The translations under genes and the position numbers were made by a program. Positions 1-6,600 of a stretch of 15,937 nt of DNA are shown here, piece by piece. The notes below the pieces were generated by a model. That model had not been told where the DNA came from. It ran no database searches and saw nothing but the letters and a program-made list of their open reading frames with translations. The stretch's first letter is position 1; every line of letters starts with the position of its first letter. The stretch is taken from positions 1-15,937 of the forward strand of contig USFD01000074.1 in assembly GCA_900553885.1 (NCBI GenBank), read 5' to 3'. Source of the DNA: an uncultured Ruminococcus sp. (GTDB lineage: Bacteria; Bacillota; Clostridia; Lachnospirales; Lachnospiraceae).

Positions 1-51
1 AGCATTCGGCTGTTAACCGAAGTGTCGTTGGTTCAAGTCCAACAGGGGGAG
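1..51 (+). tRNA. tRNA-Asn (GTT anticodon), 5' part outside the window
   Basis: The visible part holds the 3' end of a D arm, a complete anticodon arm, variable loop, T arm and the 3' acceptor strand. The anticodon stem is 5-9 paired with 17-21 (TTCGG/CCGAA). Its loop is 10-16, with anticodon GTT at 12-14, which reads Asn codons. The T stem is 27-31 paired with 39-43, around a TTCAAGT loop. The acceptor 3' strand is 44-50 and the discriminator base is G51, as usual for tRNA-Asn. The 3' CCA is not encoded, since C52 is followed by TT. The 5' acceptor strand and most of the D arm lie before base 1, so the gene is partial here. Confidence 0.93.
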
Positions 52-56
52 CTTAC

Positions 57-97
57 AAAACCCGTAAACGCAACGTTTACGGGTTTTATTTATTTTT
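57..97 (+). terminator. Rho-independent terminator after tRNA-Asn
   Basis: A perfect 14-bp inverted repeat (57-70 with 74-87, core CCCGTAAACG/CGTTTACGGG) around a 3-base CAA loop is followed by a T-rich tail (TTTTATTTATTTTT). It lies 6 bases after the tRNA and ends that transcription unit. Confidence 0.9.
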
Positions 98-195
98 AAA
101 ACATGCCCCTGCCCATCGGGGACAAAACAGACCGTCTGCTGAAAAAAGCAGGCATTTGATTGTTAACTGAAAAATGAACCGGAAGTGGAAGGGCG

Positions 196-224
196 TTGCT
201 GGGTATACAAAAAATAGTGATACT
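196..224 (+). promoter_or_regulatory. possible promoter of the ABC exporter operon
   Basis: TTGCTG (196-201) and GATACT (219-224) are separated by 17 bases, 48 bases before the ATPase start. Both boxes deviate from consensus, so this is tentative. The stretch 98-271 otherwise contains no ORF with a ribosome binding site. It has two weak hairpins: CCCC/GGGG near 106-121, and CTGCT/AGCAG near 137-152. No regulator gene, such as a two-component system, is visible next to the operon. Confidence 0.35.
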
Positions 225-271
225 GTAAAACAATATAAATCAAACGTTATTTACAATTAAAGGAGATAAAT

Positions 272-973
272 ATGAGTATGGATATCGTTAAAGTGATTTC
301 ACTAAAAAAGAAATATACAAATGGAAAGGTTGAAGTTAATGCTGTAAATGGCATTAATCTGAATATAAGAGAAGGCGAATTTTTAGCTATTACAGGACCT
401 TCCGGGAGCGGTAAGTCGACGCTGTTAAATATAATTGGAGGAAATGAATTTCCTACGGAAGGAGTGGTGGAAATAAAAGAGAGAGTTCTGTCTTCGATGA
501 ACGATGAGGAATTAACAATATTCAGAAGACGTAATATAGGGTTTATTTTTCAAAAGTTTAATCTTATTCCTTATTTGAATGTATATCAGAATATTGTTCT
601 TCCGCTGGAGCTTGATCATGCAGAGATTGATTCGGAATTTGTGAAAGAACTTATTGATGAGCTGGGAATCAGTGATCAGATATTTAAAATGCCGGATGAA
701 CTATCAGGAGGGCAACAGCAAAGGGTTGCAATAGCAAGAGCATTGGTTACGCGTCCGGCGATTGTTCTGGCGGATGAACCCACGGGAAATCTTGATTCTG
801 AGAATAGCGAAAAGGTGATTTCATTATTAGTGAACATGGCAAAAAAATATAACCAGACCATAGGAATGGTAACGCATAATACAGATATCGCTCATAGAGC
901 CGATCGTATGATCCGGATTGAAGATGGAAAAATTACGGATGAAAGGCAGGACAACTATGAGGAAGAAAGGTAA
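272..973 (+). CDS. ABC transporter ATP-binding protein, MacB/FtsE/LolD-like
   Basis: This is the cytoplasmic nucleotide-binding subunit of an exporter-type or mechanotransmission-type ABC system and hydrolyses ATP to drive the permease encoded next to it. All ABC motifs are present in its 233 residues: Walker A GPSGSGKST (42-50), Q-loop Gln94, signature LSGGQ (144-148), Walker B ending ADEP (167-170) with Glu169, D-loop NLD (173-175) and switch His202. The length and the LSGGQQQR-VAIARAL-ADEPTGNLDS pattern are typical of the MacB/LolD/FtsE branch, which partners FtsX-like permeases. The start is supported by AGGAG at 261-265, 6 bases before ATG. An internal ATG at codon 3 is a less likely start. 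The gene overlaps the permease by 17 nt, implying translational coupling. The substrate is unknown; relatives export peptides or sense and remove antimicrobial peptides. Confidence 0.93.
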   Translation: MSMDIVKVISLKKKYTNGKVEVNAVNGINLNIREGEFLAITGPSGSGKSTLLNIIGGNEFPTEGVVEIKERVLSSMNDEELTIFRRRNIGFIFQKFNLIPYLNVYQNIVLPLELDHAEIDSEFVKELIDELGISDQIFKMPDELSGGQQQRVAIARALVTRPAIVLADEPTGNLDSENSEKVISLLVNMAKKYNQTIGMVTHNTDIAHRADRMIRIEDGKITDERQDNYEEER

Positions 974-3503
974 AGAAATAACCGAATTAGCGAAAGCGAA
1001 TATTAAATGGGATTACAGAAAAGTAATTATATTATCTATTGCAGTTGCCGTTTCCGTATTTGTCCTTTTCTCGTCGTTTAGCATAGCGAAAGGGAAAATA
1101 GAGACTGATTCTGTTAAAAATATCCGGGAATCCGGGAACGCAGTTGCGGTTTATCTGGAGAATGCGGAAGAAAGACAATATGATCAGATGATATACCCGG
1201 ACTATGTTGAAGATTACGGCTGGGAATATAGTATAGGGGAGTGGGATCAGGAAGGAAAATTTTTAGCAGCGTGCAAAGTTATCGATCAAACTGTGTGGGA
1301 GAAAATGATCAGGCCTGCCTGTGACCATATAGTCGGGAATTATCCAAAGGCTGAAAATGAAATTATGCTGTCCAGAAGACTATTGAATAAAATCGGTATT
1401 TCAGATCCGGAAACAGGTATGAAAATATCAGCCCAGATTTTATTTAAAAATTGGTCTGTTAACGGAGGGGAAGACCTTACAGAGGAATTTGTTTTATCGG
1501 GATACTATACGGATTATACCGATAGTTCATTTTATGTTCCAACAGCATATTTCTCTGAGAAATATCTGGATATGAAACAAATCCCGCGGTTTCCGGCAAA
1601 ACTTGACATCACTGTTAAATCAGAGTTTTTCAGTAGTGATCAGTTGGAAAAATGGCTGTATCGGGATATAGAATTAGATAATGCGCAGCAGCAGTTTGTT
1701 GCAACCGATTCGGCAGGGCTGAAATCTATAACGCAGTTCATAGGCGGCTATGGGGTAGCACTATTATGTTCGCTGATATTATTGGTGAGCGTCTACTTAT
1801 TAATATATAATGTGCTTTCTATCTCGCTGGCAAAAGATATGAATAATTTCGGGTTATTGATGATTATCGGAATGACCCGTAAACAACTTAAGAAAATGGT
1901 ATTCCGGCAGAATGTGATAATATTGCTGGCAGGTATCCTGGGGGGACTTGTTTTAAGTATTTTAGCCGGTGTATTTGTTTTCCCGAAGCTATTTGAAAAT
2001 TTGGTTTTAAAGCAGTACGGACATCTGGAGGTGCAAACTGTATTCTATCCACACTATTTAATTGGAGCGGCAGTTATTTCCGGTTTGATGTTGTTGGCTG
2101 CAAGTAAATATATACTTGGTAAATTAAAAAATATAAGTCCTCTCAGCGCATATAGATATCAGGCAAAGGAGGTTTCTGCAAGAAAAGAGAGAAGAACGGT
2201 TCACGGAGCTTCTATAAGTAAAATGGCATGGTACAATCTTTGGAATTCAAAGAGAAAATTTATCATAACAATGATATCGCTCTTTATGGGATGCGAAACA
2301 GTAATGCTGGCTGGCTTTATTATGAATGGAACAGATTTGACAAACGAATTTTCTCAAAGTCCGGACTTTGAAATCGGAACGCAGAAGGAAGCTGTTGAAA
2401 ATTATCTGTTTCCCTATAGAAATGCGAATGGCTTACAAATAGATCAGGATTCTCCGTTATTTGATGAGACTATGGTTCAAAAGGTCGCTGAATTGCCCGA
2501 AATAGACAAAAACAGTTTGAATATTGTGTATGGATGTTATGCCGCCTATGATTATAGTGAAGATTATATACAGCCGATTGAGAATATGGCATATGAAAAC
2601 AGTACTCCGAATAATGTAATGACAATCCAGGTGCTTGACGATCAATCCATCGACTTGTTGGACAGCTATATTAAAAAGAACCGATTGGATATTGATGTGG
2701 ATGCTTTGAGAAAGGGCAATGGAATTTTGGTGTTACATAAGCATGAATTGTCTGAAACACTGGAACAAGATGCTGCGAAGACGAAGGGAGAACCTGCTCA
2801 TGTTTTTCCGGTTGATTCGACAGAACAAAATGGAGCTGAATTTATCTGTTCCGGATATCTTGATACGACAGGCAAAGGATTTCCTCAATTAAATATGAGC
2901 TGGGAGGGAGATGGGTTTCACTATTTTCTGATCAGTGAGAACGGTTATAAAAGACTGGGATATTTAAAGCAGATATTCAATATCAGCGCCGATGCGAAAG
3001 AAGGGCAGGAAACAGCGGCTGCAGAAAAATTGGCGGAATTAGTTCAAAATGAAAATGCCGGGCAAGAGAACTATAATATCTATTATCTGTCCCGAACCGC
3101 AGATAAAATCAGAGAAACGGAAAATTATATGAAAGCGGGGATGGATGCGATGAATGCATTCAGCCTGTGCCTGCTTTTGCTGGGAATTATAAACTATATA
3201 AATATTATTCTTACCAATATAGCTGCCCGAAAATCGGAGTTCGGTATAATGCGTTGTATTGGTATGACCAGAAAACAGCTGAGGAGAATGCTAATCCTGG
3301 AGGGAGGATACTATTGGAGTATTCTGCAGGTATTGTTATTAACCGTCGGCTGGAGCATAGACGTGGGAGCAGGACTTATTATCCGGAATAATCTGTCATA
3401 TTTTACATTTGTTTTTCCCCTTAAAGAGTGGCTGATGCTTTCCGTTATAACAATAATTCTTTGCGCCGGTATACCTCAAATTATGTATAAGGAAAGAAAA
3501 TAG
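957..3503 (+). CDS. ABC transporter permease, FtsX-like, two extracytoplasmic domains
   Basis: This is the membrane subunit for the ATPase encoded just upstream. The chosen start is ATG 957 (MRKKGKEITE), which gives 848 residues and has GGCAGG six bases upstream. An in-frame ATG at 918 would add a 13-residue stretch lying deep in the ATPase gene. Predicted TM segments are near 23-43, 265-287, 321-343, 367-387, 435-456, 733-754, 783-807 and 825-842. Large external domains lie at about 45-260 and 457-730. The two halves are related: each has the FtsX-type cytoplasmic motif after its second TM, with G-M-T-R-K-Q-L near 304-310 and again near 769-775. The 8-TM layout with two large external loops differs from the single-loop BceB type. 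The protein stops right after the last TM with IMYKERK, without the short conserved cytoplasmic tail usual in such permeases. The substrate cannot be read from the sequence. Confidence 0.88.
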   Translation: MRKKGKEITELAKANIKWDYRKVIILSIAVAVSVFVLFSSFSIAKGKIETDSVKNIRESGNAVAVYLENAEERQYDQMIYPDYVEDYGWEYSIGEWDQEGKFLAACKVIDQTVWEKMIRPACDHIVGNYPKAENEIMLSRRLLNKIGISDPETGMKISAQILFKNWSVNGGEDLTEEFVLSGYYTDYTDSSFYVPTAYFSEKYLDMKQIPRFPAKLDITVKSEFFSSDQLEKWLYRDIELDNAQQQFVATDSAGLKSITQFIGGYGVALLCSLILLVSVYLLIYNVLSISLAKDMNNFGLLMIIGMTRKQLKKMVFRQNVIILLAGILGGLVLSILAGVFVFPKLFENLVLKQYGHLEVQTVFYPHYLIGAAVISGLMLLAASKYILGKLKNISPLSAYRYQAKEVSARKERRTVHGASISKMAWYNLWNSKRKFIITMISLFMGCETVMLAGFIMNGTDLTNEFSQSPDFEIGTQKEAVENYLFPYRNANGLQIDQDSPLFDETMVQKVAELPEIDKNSLNIVYGCYAAYDYSEDYIQPIENMAYENSTPNNVMTIQVLDDQSIDLLDSYIKKNRLDIDVDALRKGNGILVLHKHELSETLEQDAAKTKGEPAHVFPVDSTEQNGAEFICSGYLDTTGKGFPQLNMSWEGDGFHYFLISENGYKRLGYLKQIFNISADAKEGQETAAAEKLAELVQNENAGQENYNIYYLSRTADKIRETENYMKAGMDAMNAFSLCLLLLGIINYINIILTNIAARKSEFGIMRCIGMTRKQLRRMLILEGGYYWSILQVLLLTVGWSIDVGAGLIIRNNLSYFTFVFPLKEWLMLSVITIILCAGIPQIMYKERK

Positions 3504-3616
3504 AAGATTATTTTGATAAAAATAACGAAAAAAAGCATATGGTTTAAAAAATACAGAAAATATTATGTGAAATACATCCAAGTAACTTTTTGTTTTAATA
3601 CAAAAAATATAAAATA

Positions 3617-3646
3617 TTGACAAAAATACGTGTATAAAAGTAAAAT
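3617..3646 (+). promoter_or_regulatory. promoter of the GH43 gene
   Basis: A perfect -35 TTGACA (3617-3622) and -10 TAAAAT (3641-3646) are separated by 18 bases in a very AT-rich gap. Transcription would start near 3653, about 46 bases before the GTG start. This also argues against the in-frame ATG at 3630, which lies inside the promoter. No clear CcpA-type operator was seen. Confidence 0.7.
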
Positions 3647-3698
3647 AGATAATAGGGTTTATTGCGCCCGAAATTTAATATGGGAAAGGAGAAGAAAG

Positions 3699-6600
3699 GT
3701 GAAAAAGGGAAAAGCAATTCGAAAAAAAGTGATTGCTTCATTTCTTGCTGCTTCTATGGTATGTACTCTGATGCCAGCCACTGCTCAGGCGGCGGATACG
3801 ACAGAAGAGCTTCCTCTGCTGGCAGAGTTTACCTTTGATGACCTGCAAAACGGTTTTCAGGGCGGACAGGCGCAGGCGGCACAGAAAGGCACCCCGGCAG
3901 TGAGGAAAACAGACGGCAGAAATGCCCTGTATCTGGATGGCTCCAGCTATCTGGATGTAACAAAGCTGGAAGGAGGAAGTCTTCTGGCAGGGCAGGAGGA
4001 GATCACGGTATCCTATGACGCAAAGCCGGATCTGACAAACTCCGGAAACTGGGTCATGTTTGCCGCGCCGAACGCAAATATCCAGGAATATCTGCAGGAG
4101 ACATATATCGGGATCCTGGCAGAGACGGGAGGCACAACGAAAGTTGAGCGGTACAACCATACGAATCCGCGTACAGCGGCAGCTATTGCAGAGACGGGAA
4201 GTGACTGGGTACATGTAGATGTGGTATTTTCGCAAAATGACATGACCGTTTACGTAGATGGTATCCAGGCTTCGGAAAAGGTGGCAAGTGATTTCAGCCT
4301 TCCGGAAATTCTGGGAAATAATGGGATCCTTTATATTGGTAAGGCAAACTGGGGAAACGGAGAATATTACAAAGGCTACCTGGACAGCTACCGCATCTAC
4401 GGCACCGCACTGACAGATGAGCAGATCACTGATCAGTATGAGGAGTACTTCTGGGACGGCGTGGAACTTCCGTCTGCAGTGGAAGAAGCCACACAGCTGA
4501 CGCTTCCGTCTGTAAACCTTTACGGAGACTCCATCAGCTGGACGTCGGATAATACATCCGTCATCGCGAACGATGGAACAGTTACTCTGCCGGAGCAGGA
4601 TACAACGGTAAAGATGACAGCACAGTCCGGTAACTTTACAAAGACTTTTGAGATTCAGGTTAAGGGCACAAGAGTTGTGACATTTACAGATGCGCTGGAG
4701 GATACAGGCGGAATTACACTCCGCAACGGCGGAGCACTGAATCCGGTAAGTGACACAGATAATATTCTTGAAGTAACAACCGGCTGGATCTCCGGCGGAA
4801 ACAGTCCGGCGGACGGGGGCGGAGCCATTACAGACGCCGCATCCATGTTTAAGACGGACGGATTTGCACTGTTTGTTAAAGTAAAACCAAACAGCAATGT
4901 AGACGGCAATATGGACAAGACCTCCCTGATCCTGATCGGTACGGCGGATAATCATGTCCGTGTGACGCCGGAATACACAGACGGCAACAGCTACCTGATC
5001 ACCAAGGCAAACGGAGGAGCGGAGGTCCGCGTTCCATTTGCACCGGTTTCCACCGCAGAGTGGACGGACATTGCCCTGGTATATGATAAGGGCGCTGTCT
5101 ATGTATATGTAAACGGAGAACTGGCAGCTGAGAACGAAACCACAGGTCTCGCATTTGAAAATCTGGACAACATCGGGGCAAGCTTTGGCTGTACATATGC
5201 GACAGGATTTATGCGTGACGGTCAGTATGACAATATTGTTGTGGCAAACAGCGCGCTTAGTGCTGAGAAAGTAAAGGAACAGACGACAGAAAGAGACCGG
5301 GCACAGTTTGACAGCGCAGTGGCGGCATATACGATTCCGAATGCGGATAATATCCGGGGAAATATATCCCTTCCTGAAGAAGTGGAGTTTGCAGGGGTAT
5401 CAGAAAAAGTATCTGTAAAATGGACTTCTTCTGACTCTGACATTATCACTGATACAGAGACAGGCGGAAAGGCAGCAGGTGTTGTAATCCGTCAGGAGGA
5501 AGATGCGGCAGTTACACTGAAAGCAATCTTCACCTGTGGAACCTGGACGGCAGAGAAGGAATTTAAAGTGACAGTTAAAGCTGCGCCGGCCGACCAGGAA
5601 GAGACGACAGCATATATGTTCGCACACTTTACGGGTACCGAAGGAAGAGCCACAGACGAGCAGATTTATTTTGCAGTCAGTGAAGACGGAGTCGAGTGGG
5701 ATGATATGAGAGAAAACGGAGATCCGGTTCTTTCTTCTGATATCGGCGACCGCGGCGTAAGAGATCCTTACATTATCCGCTCACCGGAAGGTGATACCTT
5801 CTATCTGATTGCTACGGATCTGAGTATTTACTACCGCGGAGGATGGGGAAATGCTCAGGCTACGACAACCGGAAGCACAAATCTGGTTGTATGGCAGTCC
5901 AATGATCTGGTGAACTGGAGCGAACCCCGTCTTGTGGACGTTGCAGGAGATATCCCCGGCGCCGGATGCGCATGGGCTCCGGAAGCTTTCTATGATGAGA
6001 ATACAGGAAATTATGTTGTTTACTGGGCGACAGCATCTGACGAAAGCAATGAAAGAGGAGACCGGATGAATGTATATTATGCGACGACCCGTGATTTCTA
6101 TACATTCTCCGGACCGGTACTCTGGATTGACAGAGATAATTCGGTTATTGATACGACCATGATCCAGGTAGGAGATACCTATTACCGGGCATCCGGCGAT
6201 GGTCAGATTACCATTGACAAGAGCAATTCCATTTATGACGGATGGGAAACAATCGGAACACTGAGCGGTATTTTTGATAACAGCGGCTATAGCGGCGCTA
6301 TGCTGGAAGGACCGGAATTCTTTAAGTATAATGAAGACGACTGGCTTCTTGACGAAGATGGAAATCCGGTGGAGACCTGGGGACTGATGTGTGATCAGTA
6401 CGCGCAGGGGCTGGGGTATCTGCCCTTCCGTACCACAGATATCGGAGATATGTCAACAGACAGCTGGTCAACTGCATCAGATATTGACTTTGGTGTACTG
6501 AAAAAACGTCATGGATCTATCCTTCCGATTACACAGGAAGAGTACAGCCGGATCCGTACAGAAATCGGCGGAGAAGGTGATGTGGAAGAAAAGATTCTGG

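Noticed and set aside
98..271. Attachment site or integrase remnant next to tRNA-Asn
   Set aside because: I looked for a second copy of the tRNA 3' end in the exporter-GH43 gap and elsewhere and saw none, and no integrase is present.
3630..3698. ATG 3630 as the GH43 start
   Set aside because: It lies between the -35 and -10 boxes of the predicted promoter and would put 23 non-signal-like residues ahead of the signal peptide.
3738..4955. Long open frame on the minus strand inside the GH43 gene (about 405 codons)
   Set aside because: It is a shadow of the plus-strand coding frame: Cys- and Arg-rich with no domain or ribosome binding site, and it crosses the secretion signal and LamG domains of a clear gene.
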